From contig CP137321.1 in assembly GCA_033182465.1 (NCBI GenBank), forward strand, positions 2,480,001 through 2,544,000: DNA of 64,000 nucleotides, given 5' to 3'. A program made the position numbers and the translations under genes. The notes below the pieces were generated by a model. The model had not been told where the DNA came from and made no database searches. It worked only from the letters and a program-made list of their open reading frames with translations. The stretch comes from Sanghuangporus weigelae. Lineage: Eukaryota > Basidiomycota > Agaricomycetes > Hymenochaetales > Hymenochaetaceae. Of the stretch, positions 1-11,698 are shown in pieces; position 1 is the first letter of the stretch; each line of letters begins with the position of its first letter.

Positions 1-320
1 CGACCAGGCTTACCAAACATATTAACAACATAGCACAAAAAGGCGAACACAATTGTTGCTTTATAGAGCCTCGTAGTACAAAGTCCATAGATAGAGAGAA
101 GCGGCGTGATTGTGACTACGCCGAGGTTAAACCAACGGATCTCTGAGGCGAGCTTTTTGAGAGTAGCAGCAGGACGAGAAGCGGTGCCATGTAGAGACGG
201 CGTAGAAGACCTTGAATGTGTCTCCGCTGAAGGTTCCTGTCTAGACGGAAGCAGAATCGAACCGGTAGTTGTAGCAGTCTTGGACAGTGTTCGCGCCGGC
301 ATGGTAGTCGTCGCAGACAT
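1..320 (-). CDS. Probable acyl-CoA delta-9 desaturase, 5' exon (partial)
   Basis: First coding exon of a gene that continues off the left edge. The ATG is at 318-320 and a GT donor lies at 12-13, so about 102 residues are visible. The first 65 or so are Ser/Thr-rich and low in complexity. They are followed by EIRWFNLGVVTITPLLSIYG and a second hydrophobic stretch ending in YVVNMFG. This W-F-N...T.TP....YG pattern, followed by a splice just before where GITAGYHR would begin, resembles the N-terminal membrane part of fungal stearoyl/palmitoyl-CoA delta-9 desaturases (ER membrane; insert the first double bond in saturated acyl chains). The histidine boxes lie outside the window, so the call rests on the N-terminal pattern only. 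It is divergent from the cyclopropane synthase at 1241, which modifies the double bonds that such an enzyme makes. Confidence 0.62.
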   Translation of the reverse strand, partial: MSATTTMPARTLSKTATTTGSILLPSRQEPSAETHSRSSTPSLHGTASRPAATLKKLASEIRWFNLGVVTITPLLSIYGLCTTRLYKATIVFAFLCYVVNMFGKPG

Positions 321-1240
321 GACGAGTTGAGCACGAAGAAGAGCGGACATACACTTCTCCCGAAGGGACACACTGACACAGAAATTGGCTATAACGCCGT
401 AGATTTGCCATTTTTAAAGGTTCAGAGACGGTGGTCGCCTGCTTTACAAAATGTTGATAATCCGGTAAGAGAGAACAGAGTTGCCTCCGCGTCAGGGTGC
501 GAAAAAAATGTCGCGAGGTCCCCAGACACCTTACGGAGATATGTGTACAAATTAATTAATTGTACATCATTTCAAGCGAACCCCATATTTCCCGATCCGA
601 TGGCATCCGAAAACGGCAGGCATCAGCAAGCGTGGCTGCCACGCTGTAACTCTGAATAGACTTTGATCATTGCAAAGACCGATCTAAATGCTACTCCTGC
701 AAGTTTACATTCTCACACGCATTCTGTATGTCTCTCTCTGGTGTAACTCGGTCGCTTGCCTCGGGAACCCGTCCTTGGAGATCCTCATGCCGCCACCGCC
801 GCTTTTTTTTAAAATTAAAAAATTTCTCGCTTATACGGATCTGTACAGACCTGACCTGAAACTCCAAAATGAAGGCCCAGCGCTGCTTACGTCCATATGC
901 ATGCGAACGGAACTCGCCTCGCCTCCACATTTGGTTCTTGACGAAGCCTGCTTCTCTTCTAGATTGTTAGATCTTTGGCATGGAGCAAACTTAGTCGCGT
1001 AGTCCCTTGAAACAGGCTCCGAGCCCAATTGTGATTCTCCGAGTCACACTCCTCTTGCAGTTGCATTTCCAATGTTAACAAGAGCATCTGGTCTTCATGC
1101 GCGGATTCGTGCCGTGGGCATCCATTTCCGATCGCCTATATAACTAGCTCTGCTTTTCCCTCTCTTCCCTCCCAGTGTCGAATCATCTGCGACGTCCCAA
1201 CTCTCCATCTGTTCTTCGTCGATTTCAGCCTTTGTTCGCC
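321..1240. promoter_or_regulatory. Shared intergenic region of a divergent lipid gene pair
   Basis: A 920-bp non-coding stretch lies between the minus-strand desaturase-like exon and the plus-strand cyclopropane synthase. A TATA-like TATATAA sits at 1137-1143, about 100 bp before the synthase ATG, followed by a pyrimidine-rich leader. Small open frames here on both strands show no recognisable protein. Confidence 0.5.
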
Positions 1241-3349
1241 ATGGGTGCTGCAGTGTCTACCTCCATCGGCATCGTATCACCTCCGTCTGTGCCCTCTTTG
1301 TCTGTGTCTCTACCGAGGCCGCGAGAGTGGTTGATATCTTTTGGTAATGCATCCTTCTTTTGTCTTTCGACGTCATGAAATTCCATTCTAATTCTTATAT
1401 CTGTTGCCCAACAGCCCGATCGTCTCTTGTGGCAGTCCTTGAATCTGCTATCACCGTTGGACACCTGACTATCATCGACAAGGATAAAGTCTTCGAGTTC
1501 GGCGAGCGAACTGAGAACGGAAATGACGTCCAGCTTACGGTCATTAACGACACATTCTGGAGTCGTCTTCTCATGTAAGACCCATTTGTCATCAGAGCAC
1601 TCAGGCAATTATTGATTTCCGTTCGTGCATCCAGTTCTAGTGACTTGGGCTGTGAGATCCTACGTGCAAGCTTCGTCCACGCAATAACTTATATTTTTTC
1701 TAGTCTCCGAGGCATACATGATCGGCGACGTGCAGGTCTCCGATTTAAAGGCTGTGTTTGATGTAAGTGTCAATATTGAGTTGTATTGAATTGAGAAGGC
1801 TAATTGCCTTGCCCGATCGGTGTTTCATAGCTTTGGCTCGATAATCAAGTCGGGATGTCCAACTTATCGTCAACTATAAACCGGGTAGTTTCTGCTATCA
1901 GCGGTTTATCGATTGCGTTCCTTGGCCAGACCAAATCCAAAGCACGTCTTAACGCCATCGCGAGCTATGACCAATCAAACGAGCTATTCAAGGTGAGGGC
2001 ATGGCTTTGTCTGTTCACGCAAATTTTGACGGTTTTCGCAAATCTTCTCTTAGGCATTCTTGAGTAAGGAGATGATGTATTCTTGCGCGCTCTGGAGCGA
2101 TGCCGAAGGTGGCGTTAGAGGTGACCTTGATTTCGGTCCTCAGCCAGGTGATCTGGAGGCAGCTCAACGGCGCAAACTCCATCATGTCCTCACGAAAGCT
2201 CGAGTTAAGCCCGGTCACCGTCTCCTCGAGTTCGGTTCTGGCTGGGGTGGACTCGCTATTGAGGTTAGCGCCAAAGGCTCTATTCTATTACCGGACGAAG
2301 TAATTAATTGATCGCTATCTATCCTGATTAGGCTGCACGTTCTTTTGGCTGCGAAGTCGATACCCTCACGCTATCGAAAGAACAGAAGAGCCTTGCCGAG
2401 GAACGCATCAAGGAGGCGGGCTTGGAAGGCCGCATTCGTGTTCACCTCATGGATTATCGCGAACTGCCGCCTGAGTTTGAAAAGGCCTTCGATGCCTTCG
2501 TCAGTATTGAAATGGTCGAGGTAAAAACCTTTCCCTTCGTATCCTATCGGATCTGCTGACTGACCATTGCTTCCTTCTACCAGCATGTTGGCGCCAAAGT
2601 AAGCACCACAACTTTCTCTACACGGAAAATGCGCTGATTAGTAACCTCTTGTGTATAGTACTACAGCACATACTTTTCCATCATCGACTGGGCTCTCAAG
2701 CCCGACAATGCCACGGTTGTCGTAACGTCTTCGACTTTCCCAGAGTCTCGTTTCTCGGCCTATCAGTAAGTGTCACCCTAAGTAGCAACACCCGGTGACA
2801 TCACCTGTCACCTTATTCCGAACTCTTTGAGAGCTATACTGATTACGTTTCTACCCTTACAGACCGGAAGATTTCATCCGTCGCTACATGTGGCCGAATT
2901 CGTGTCTGCCCAGTGCAACTTCGCTGGTAACAGCTGCGCACTCAGCTTCCCAAGGTCGCTTCACTCTTCAAGGAGTGGAGAACCATGCCGCTCGTAAGTT
3001 TTCAGCGCTTGCCGGCTAGGGATTGTCACTCACCTGATCTACGTTCTAATTTCAGACTATCCTCGCACGCTGCGCGAATGGGGACGCCGTTTGGAAAAGA
3101 ACCTGACACAGGATCTGATTGCGAGGGACTTCCCAGCGCTGAAGAACAATCGCGCAGAATTCGAAGCATTCAAGCGCAAGTGGCAGTACCTTTATGCTTA
3201 CGCCGGCGCAGGCATGGCAAAAGGTTACATCACTTGTCATATGCTAACTTTCATCCGTCAGGTACGAGTAACTCTGAAATTTCAGGCTGATATCATTCTC
3301 ATCCCATTCGCATCTACAGAATGATGCTCCTGAGGTGCCATGTTATTAG
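1241..3349 (+). CDS. Cyclopropane-fatty-acyl-phospholipid synthase (SAM-dependent)
   Basis: About ten short introns interrupt this gene. The joined protein (roughly 450 residues) has the SAM-binding motif LLEFGSGWGGLAIE, the segment TLSKEQKSLAEERI, the acidic motif SIEMVEHVGAKYYSTYF and the C-terminal block ending in HMLTFIRQ. These are hallmarks of the fungal CFA synthase / mycolic acid methyltransferase family (PF02353). The enzyme transfers a methylene group from S-adenosylmethionine to the cis double bond of unsaturated phospholipid acyl chains. The start at 1241 is preferred because it follows a TATA-like box and a pyrimidine-rich leader; an in-frame ATG at 1175 would add 22 residues. 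The last exon is short (3320-3349) and encodes NDAPEVPCY. The divergent neighbour is a probable desaturase, so substrate and product enzymes may share a promoter. Confidence 0.9.
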
Positions 3350-6284
3350 ACTTCATTTTCTCGTGCAAAATGCCTTGAAGGCAAGGGCTGGCTAGGAAGC
3401 ATACTTTATTGGAGTCTGCGGTATATATACATATTGTATTATTGTACTGATTCGCCTGTAGATAGATTTTATTCTTTTTGACTTCGACTTCGACTTCGAC
3501 TTCCGACTTCGACTCTTTGTATTTTGGATACTATGTAACTCTACGACTTTCACGAGCAATACAAATGAATCATTACGATTTCCAAAACGTTCACTTAGTG
3601 TCGTGGGAAAGTGCTAATATCGTTATATTGCGGTTTCTCGCCCGTCTTCTAAAGTAATACCGACAGCTATTACACAGTTGCTGTCTGAGAAAAGGACCCT
3701 GAGATGCTGCCTCAGGTCAGCATGTGCTAAGAACTACTGCTGTTCGCTACAAGGTAAAGAATACAAATATCCATATCTATGGTCAACGGCTGTTGTGCAC
3801 GATCACTCGGGGAAGCAACTGTGAGTATTTTCCGAATTGAAAAATATCGGGAAGAATAACAGTCTATTTCTTCTGTTTGATAAGACCGGTGTGAGAGAAA
3901 CGGTATAACAGAGATATCGCCTATAAGCAAAGGAATATCGTTCTGGAGTAGCACCTAATAGCCCCGCGTTTCTTCCGATCTCCTCTTATTCCGTCCCGGT
4001 AGTGACAATCGGAGCCTGGTACGGAATGATTTTCTTCCGCATAGTCAAAGTTAGGTAAGTAGAAAAGAACGTCACCGCCTTGCACTTTAAAACTTTGTGC
4101 GTATGAATTCCGATCCGAACCATGGGAGATTTCAATCTACACGTGTATGCAACGATTCGCCGATCAGTGTGGGCGACATGGAAAAAGAAGTCCGCATCTT
4201 TTACTAGAATTGCTCAGGTATTCGGTCGTGACTTCTTTAAGGGCCGCAAGATTAAAGGAGCCTACTAGCGGAAGGCCGTAAAGTCAATTCGACAGTGTCT
4301 GGCCAGTCGCAACACATGCAGGTATAGAGTCCAGATGGTAAGGTGCAAGTACCACGTTCTCCACTTTCTTCGCCACGTAAACGCAACCCAAATACTCATG
4401 TGATTGGAAGTATAGATGGGGAGTATTTCGGAAAAATACTTGTTCGCTTCTTGTTGCGGCGCCGTCCATTCGATAATTGACGCTTCGAACGGATACCAGC
4501 AGATACCAGCTCCGAGTCTGGGCAGATGGATCGGAGGGCAAGTCAGGACGGAATATAATCCAGTTGTTGCACGATAAAGGGTATGTTCTCCGTAGAATCG
4601 TACGCAACGGAACCTCGAGTCGGTTCAGGGTCAGACGAAGAACAAGAATAATCTTGTCGGAATCGTCCGCGTTTCTACTTCAGGTGGGGAAGCATGAAGC
4701 CGATGAGTCGAGGCATTAATTTCTAAAGGCAAAATTCACTTTAATTTTGGACTTTAGAGCAAATGTTTCTCACATTCATTAGGCGTTACTGTGGCTAGAA
4801 TAACTTCCTTGTTCAAGCTAGTGATTGCGTTAGAAGTCTCAATAAGTCTTCTCACCTGGAAGCTAGCAGGCCGACTTGGCATGATGCGGATTGCCATGAT
4901 GGATACCCCACAGTACGGTCCATGCACCGTGTCTCACTTGTAGGGGAGATAGACGTAACAAATTGCCAAACGACCATCAGATAACTCGGGGAAACCGAAT
5001 TTGTTGAATATTCTTTGTTCCTCATCAGGGCTGAGCAGTATGGTCATGATATCAATTACCTGAGATTGGAAAGACGATAATATCATGGAACGTAAATGGA
5101 TAGCGGCGTGCACAGCAATGCATGGGAACAAGAGCATTAGCGCATTCTACGCTTGGCTTCTGCAGAATTGCTACGGATAACCATTGTCGTGAAGAAATAA
5201 TTGAAGCGACCGATTGACGGATGAAATGATACCCACGGACAAAGCATGATACGGGCAGAAGCAAGCGGCTCTACGGGTTGCATTTCATTTCATTAATATT
5301 TTATGAATGCAACTCGAATCAATTGAGCGCCAAGCTTTAACTGCACCTTGTTCGCGTGCTATTGTTCTGCTTGCTTTTCATTAAACGCATTTCATGAACA
5401 AGAACAAGAAGAAAGCGGACCTTGTCATGACCTAAGTCATCGTCTTAGAGAACTTGTGGCATAAAACGTTGCTCTTGTCCGAATGCGGAGTTGCGTTGTG
5501 AGATAAATACTACAAAAGTCGGATATAATGCGCAAAGGTTGTCTCTGAGGGTTCTGGGGTCCGCGTCTCCAAAGTCTAATTCCTGTGATATTCTGTCGAA
5601 AAGATAATCCTATGCCTATGGATATGGCAATAGCCCCACAGGTAGCATTGCAATCGTGTTAAGCAATGTTCTTTGATGGAAGATAGATACCGATCAGCTC
5701 AGGTCTCAATGTGCTAAGCAGAGGTGCACGCACCCAACAAATATATTTCCTCCAGAAACAGCCGTCGACAAGTTCGGCAGACAACCCGGATCCTACCAGA
5801 TGGAAATGCTCAATCCCTGTTCTTGGTCGCAACCGAATCGTTCACATGATGCGTAAGAGGTCTCGCATCTGAATAGGACACCGACAGCGATTTCTTCTCG
5901 GAATATTCGAGAGATTGTAGAAAATATCTGAGAAACGACAAGGTTGCAGCGGGAGCTTTGTCCTGACTAATTTTGATAGAGATTGCATCTTTGCAAGACG
6001 ACGCCATGCCTACGAAGTAGAATTGCCAGTGAACTACATACCCTCGTTCTCCACATAGTACTGACGTAGCAGGCGGGTATAGTACCCTTCCTCGTGCAAC
6101 AACTCATGTTCTTGCGCAGTCCGGATGTATCGAGACCGTTAGAAGCCTACAATCGGCTAAGTAGTACTAGTACTCGTCGGACGTAGACTGCCCGTATGGA
6201 AGGAAAAGAGCTCAACAAGCTTAAAACTGGTGACGTTGTGACGATTCTGATGTGACAAAAGGCTGTATTTTTGTCACACGCTTG
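3350..6284. other. Intergenic region, no gene recognised
   Basis: About 2.9 kb with no frame that looks protein-coding. The open frames are short (at most about 107 codons), lack known motifs and cannot be joined by plausible introns. A short GACTTC-type microsatellite lies at its left end. No tRNA, snRNA or terminal repeat was recognised. Confidence 0.5.
3480..3514. repeat. GACTTC hexanucleotide microsatellite
   Basis: Four to five tandem GACTTC units with one extra C, about 130 bp after the cyclopropane synthase stop codon. Confidence 0.8.
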
Positions 6285-6320
6285 ACGCGTCTGTGACCAG
6301 GGTGGCACGCGTCAACGCGT
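6285..6320. promoter_or_regulatory. Cluster of three MluI cell-cycle boxes (ACGCGT)
   Basis: The palindrome ACGCGT occurs at 6285-6290, 6307-6312 and 6315-6320, three times in 36 bp and about 100-135 bp before the ATG of the Mbs1-like gene. ACGCGT is the known binding site (MCB) of the MBF complex, whose DNA-binding subunit this very gene appears to encode, which suggests autoregulation. Confidence 0.7.
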
Positions 6321-6420
6321 TTTTCGTCCATCCCGACTCTAACGGTGGCATTGCGCTGCTTCGACTTCAGTCAACCTTTACAAGAGTGTTCTTGCTCCGG
6401 GCATATTGTTTACTCCAAAA

Positions 6421-8816
6421 ATGCCCGATAGTCAGATTTTTAAGGTGAGATCGGACTTGTCTTGAATGATTACCTGCCTTCTCTTACCATGAGTGAAGGC
6501 AACTTATAGCGGAGTGCCTGTCTACGAAATGTGAGTTCTACTTCGTGTCGCAATGTGCAATACTCATGGGCAGATATGTAGGATGTGCAAAGGAGTTGCC
6601 GTAATGCGCCGAAAATCTGACGGTTGGCTGAATGCGACTCAGATCCTTAAAGTCGCAGGATTTGACAAACCTCAGAGAACCAGAGTCTTGGAGAGAGACA
6701 TTCAGAAAGGCGAGCATGAGAAGGTACAAGGCGGGTATGGAAAGTACCAAGGTTTGTATTTGGCCTATATTTCTAAAGTAAGTATACTTATTGCGTCGGT
6801 ATAGGAACTTGGATTCCACCAGAGCGTGGTCTTGAGCTCGCAAAGCTATACAACTGCGACTTGTTGTTGCGACCTATTATCGAGTTTCAGCCAGATTCTA
6901 AGAGTCCTCCTCCGGCTCCAAAGCATCTTGTTACTCCTGCTCCTGGCCGACAGCCTGGTCGTAGAGGCACTCCTATTGGCGGTCGTGTCGCGCGACGAAC
7001 ACCAAGACCTGTTGAAGAAGACGCTGCGGTTTCAGTGGTAGATTCTGACTACGTGTCTGCCTCACCAACACCATCAGAAGCATCTTCTGCCTCTCCTACT
7101 CCCTCCCCAATCCGCGGGACCCCGGATCATCATAGCTATGAAGGCTACTCACACTATACCGCCTCGCCTCGGGAGCAGGGAAACCAGCACGATAATTATG
7201 ATATGGACTCGGGCTCGGAAGAAGAAGTCAATGTCGGGCCGAACTACGTCGATGAGATTCTCGAGTACTTCATCTCGGACTCTAGTCAGATTCCAGAATT
7301 CCTCATTACTCCTCCGAAGGCTTTTGACCCGAATATTGCAATTGATGATGAAGGCCATACCGCCCTGCACTGGGCGTCGGCGATGGGGAGAATGCGTGTA
7401 GTTAAACTTCTGCTTTCAGCAGGTGCAGATATCTTCAAGGTTAACAAGGCCGGCCAAACGGCGCTCATGCGGAGTGTCATGTTTTCGAACAACTACGACG
7501 TTCGGAAGTTTCCAGAACTGTATGAACTTCTCCACAGGTCCACTTTAAATATCGACAACTATAATCGAACGGTATTTCATCACATAATGGATATCGCTAT
7601 GTCCAAGGGCAAGACGCATGCGGCACGCTACTACATGGAGACTATTCTTCAACGATTGGCGGAATATCCGAAGGAGCTCGCCGATATCATTAACTTCCAA
7701 GATGAAGATGGCGAAACTGCGCTTACTATGGCAGCACGTTGCAGAAGCAAACGACTTGTTAAACTTCTGATCGATCATGGTGCCGACCCGAAGGTCGCGA
7801 ACAAAGATGGCAAATGCGCGGAGGACTACATCCTGGAAGACGAACGGTTTCGATCGTCTCCGGTACTTCCGTCACGCACGTCAAAAATGTCCTTCCGTAC
7901 GCTGCAAGCTGCCTACCCCTCTGCCTCGGGTTTATCTTCTTATGCAAATGCTCCAGGTCTGAGCGATCGTCTTCCCTTACATCATTCGGTCACGGCACAG
8001 ATTGCGAGCACGAGATGCGTGAATGATATGGCAGTTATGTTAGAAAGTCTGGCCGCGTCCTTCGACCAGGAACTCAAGGATAAAGAACATGACATGGCGC
8101 AAGCACAGCTGGTCTTGCATACCATTCAAACCGAGATCCTTGACCATCAGCGTTCGGTAATGCAACTCAAGTACCAGTGCCAGAATCTTGATGATCTTCG
8201 GGACGCTCTTGTCCGCGTAAAGAACGACCTTTCAACGAAGATGAACCGTCGTTACCTCCTAGGTTTTCAAAAGTGGATCCAAGATGAAGAAGCTCGAGAA
8301 CGTGCAGTAAGATCCACTCCATTGGGTCAAGGGCTCCCGCTCGTTCCCGGCAATATGCCTGATACGACCTCGGATTCAATGGACGTCTCTCCGCCTCCGA
8401 ATAGTATAATCCAGATCTATGAGAATGAGGACATATCCGATTTGCAAGAACTGTATTCTAACATGCCCGGTGATGACGATGTTGTCCGGCAAGCGTGCCA
8501 AGCGTTGCGAGCGGAACTTGAGCGATCTCGTACTAAGCGTAATGAGATGTTTGATCAGCTTGTAACCCTGCAAGCTGAGGCGGGAACTGGGGGCCGAATG
8601 GCCCAATATCGGCGCCTGCTAAGTGCCGGATGTGGAGGAATACCCGCCAGTGATATCGACGACGTTCTTGCGGCACTTCTTGAGGTGAGTTTTCGCTCGT
8701 TCCGATAATTGACCCACAGCTACTAATCGATCCCAATAAAGTCACTCGAAGCGGAGGATCCAGGCAGTGTAAGCGCAACATGGAGCAGCAAACCGGCGCG
8801 GCCTGGCGGTGCATAA
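6421..8816 (+). CDS. MBS1: MBF-type APSES/ankyrin transcription factor (Mbs1/Mbp1-like)
   Basis: The first exon encodes MPDSQIFK; small exons then rebuild [31 protein letters not shown] and [19 protein letters not shown], the KilA-N/APSES DNA-binding domain of Mbp1, Swi4, Res1/2 and Cryptococcus Mbs1. A long exon follows with ankyrin repeats ([20 protein letters not shown] and [20 protein letters not shown]), a predicted coiled-coil region and a tail split by one last intron (8683-8740). The protein is about 720 residues, a normal size for the family. MBF binds ACGCGT and drives G1/S transcription of DNA-synthesis genes in the nucleus. Three such boxes lie directly upstream. The symbol follows the Cryptococcus usage; whether it is a one-to-one Mbp1 or Swi4 counterpart cannot be decided here. 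Confidence 0.92.
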
Positions 8817-9458
8817 GAAAATGCTAATGGGTCTGGACCCTCTTGAATGTATCGGTGTATCGTATAGTATAGTATACAGTTTAAGCGCTTTAGGCTATTT
8901 TTTTTGCGCTTTAGGCATATTTGTTATCATCATGTATTCCTAGACCGAAACGGAGCTGTTTTACGAGAGTGAACAGCATGGCGGCTAAAAAGAATTGAAA
9001 TTGAGCTCGCATTATTCAGGCGTAAACAGCGGTCTAGTTATTAGGAAGCAAAGAAAGAAGGAGAAAGACGTCATTGCTCATATCGCCTCGCGTTTATCAC
9101 TGATGAGAACTTATTCCCCGTCTCCGAGATACAGATTCAAATTTCAGAAGGATAAAATCTCCCGAAACGCGGACAAGACGGAAGTAATAATTATGGGGTC
9201 CCAACGCGGACGGCAGCTTTCCAGAATCTACGTAGGCACTCAGGCATATGTATTCGTGAAAGTCACAAGCGGGAGGCTCGAAACCTAACAATTCTGACGA
9301 TTTGATTTGAAGTTGAAGAAGTGAAGGGCTACGCGTTGTTTGTCCGTATTTACGCGTTCATCGGAACATGTGATTTGCGGATAGTGCCTGAATTTCAATT
9401 TAACCGTACATGATGCATTGGACTATATACGAACGTTTCTTGAACTGGGAGAGCGACC
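8817..9458. other. Intergenic region with two ACGCGT sites and a TATA-like box
   Basis: About 640 bp between two same-strand genes. It holds ACGCGT at 9331-9336 and 9352-9357, and a TATATAC-like sequence near 9424 just before the next ATG. No coding sequence is recognised. Confidence 0.5.
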
Positions 9459-11488
9459 ATGGCATCAAGGGAAATGAAAGAATATAGTCTTGATGAGATC
9501 GCCAAGGTGTGTTTGGGTAATAGGAGTTGAGTTCTGTTGCTAAAGAATATCTCCAGCACAACTCTCCAAGGGATTTGGTGCGTGTCGTGTTTCTCTGGCT
9601 TCATCCAAGAACTTAAACAAATTTTCTTGCTTGCAGTGGATTGTGGTAGATTCTAAGGTATACGACGTCTCAAGATTTGCCCAGCTGCATCCTGGCGGTG
9701 CCGCCGTCCTTCTATCCAAAAATATCGGTGAGCAGATGATGGTTTCTCGCTCGTACTCGGACCTAAAGCAGAAATTCTAGCCGGTCAGGATGCAACCGAC
9801 ATTTTTTTTGGACTGCACAGGCACGAAATCCTGCTTCGTCCTCAATACGCGCGCCTACAGGTCGGGACTGTCGCAGGCCTTAATGAGCTTGTCAAACGTC
9901 CAGCCCCAGACGCCCTGTCGGCTGTTCCGTATGCTGAACCAGCATGGCTTTCCGAAGGCTTCCGCAGTCCCTATTACAATGACCCTCACCGGCGGTTTCA
10001 ACGCGCAATGCGGGAGTTTGTCAGCGAGTACGTCGTGCCGGAGATGGAGCAATGCGAGCTGAACGGAAAGAGAATCAGCCAGAGTCTCATTGACAAGATG
10101 GGGTAAGTATCTTGACGCCTTCGTTCAATTTTGCGGCCGTCTGAGAACACCCAATAGGGAGCTGAACATCCATGCAATGCGATTGGGTCCTGGAAAGCAC
10201 TTGAAAGGACGAACTCTAATGGGAGGAATCGTGTCTCCGGAGGAGTTTGATTACTTCCACGAGTTGATCATCTCTTTCGAATATGGGAGGCTCGGTTTGC
10301 GCGGAGCGATGGATGGTCTGTTATCTGGTGGAGTCATCGGTCTACCGCCGGTGCTCAATTACGGTTCACCTGAGTTGCAAGCGCGCATAGTTCCGGACGT
10401 GCTTGCGGGAAGGAAGCTCATCTGTCTTGCTGTTAGCGAGGCATTCGCAGGCAGTGACGTCGGCGGGATGGAGTCTGTCGCAACATGTTCCAGGGACGGC
10501 TCTTGGACAGTTAACGGCACCAAGAAGTGGATCACAAATGGCATGTTCGCGGACTATTTCACTACGGCTTGTCGCGTTGTCAATGAAGACGGTCAAGAGG
10601 CTGGATATGTCGTGCTTCTCATTGAGCGTGGAGACGGGGTTGAAACACGACCCATTAAGACAAGCTACTCGCCGACTGCAGGAACCGCATTCGTTACGTA
10701 TGACAATGTCAAAGTTCCAGCAGCGAATACAATCGGGAAAGTGGGAGATGGGATGAAAGTTATTCTGAGCAACTTCAATCATGAACGATGGATGATTGTT
10801 TGCGTCGCCCTCCGGACATACAGATTAATTATTGAAGAGTGTTTAAAGTGCGTTATGGCTTTGACCTCAAGGAAGTGACTTATAAGCCATTCTGTTCTTT
10901 AGATGGGCGAACCAGCGCATGGTCTTTGGAAAGCCTCTGTCCGCACAGGCTGTGGTCCGCGCCAAGATCGCTGGCATGATTTCTCGAGTCGAGGCGTGCC
11001 AAGCATGGCTCGAGTTAATTACCCATCAGATGAACAACGTGAGCGAGGCTTAGGTTCCTTTCGCTGAATTAGATTGTGGTGATGAATGTTATTTCAGATG
11101 TCCTATGAGGAACAGGCCGACAGACTCGCAGGCGCGATTGCATTGCTGAAGCAGTAAGTCCACCTCATTCCGGTCGTATTCCATTCTCGTATAACTTTCT
11201 CTTTCTTCGTGCTTTTTAGATTCATCACTAAATGCGGACGAGAAATCGCAGAGGACGCAACCCAAGTTTTCGGCGGGCGAGGTATCACCGCAACAGGAAT
11301 GGGGCGTCTCATAGAGAATGTAGGTTGCTTCGCTTTTCGAAATTCTCCGATTCTCTGACAGAATGTCCCCTCTTCAGTTTCATCGGACGTCCCCCTTCGA
11401 TGCGATTCTGGGCGGGGCGGAGGATGTTATGGGTGATCTTGGCATGCGTCAAGCGATGAAGAAAATGCCGAAAAACGCGCGACTGTGA
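9459..11488 (+). CDS. Cytochrome b5-acyl-CoA dehydrogenase fusion, probably peroxisomal
   Basis: The N-terminal ~90 residues form a cytochrome b5 domain: YSLDEIAKHNSPRDLWIVVD, the heme motif HPGGAAVLL, and the second heme histidine region FFGLHRHEIL. The rest is a complete acyl-CoA dehydrogenase: LICLAVSEAFAGSDVGGMES (FAD/substrate loop), WTVNGTKKWITNG, the helical domain from MVFGKPLSAQAVVRAKIAGM, and the C-terminal FAD-binding FGGRGITATGMGR. Eight or nine short introns are present. The protein ends in NARL; ARL is an accepted PTS1 tripeptide, which suggests peroxisomal import. Fusions of this layout are widespread in filamentous fungi; the b5 domain may pass electrons from the flavin, and the chain-length specificity is unknown. 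It is distinct from the mitochondrial enzyme at 28634. Confidence 0.88.
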
Positions 11489-11698
11489 TTTCTTCCACGA
11501 CCCCTCTTTTTTACTGTACTTATTTATTTTACATTTAAATTAATTTGTCTTCTCGAGCCTCGAGGAACAGAACGATTCGGCACTGCCAGATATGGTATTG
11601 GCCAATTTCGGTAAACATGGATTGGCAAGGCGATCGACGCTTGATCGTCGACGCGCAGCCGACACGCCTGATCTGTCGAGTTCTGTCGTACACACACC

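Noticed and set aside
4284-4719. Overlapping open frames of 107 (minus) and 80 (plus) codons in the long intergenic region
   Set aside because: No known motif, no splice-compatible partner exons and biased composition; they look like chance frames.
9331-9357. A pair of ACGCGT sites before the b5-acyl-CoA dehydrogenase as an MBF promoter
   Set aside because: Two sites can arise by chance in 64 kb of this composition, and the gene is not a known cell-cycle target; noted but not claimed.
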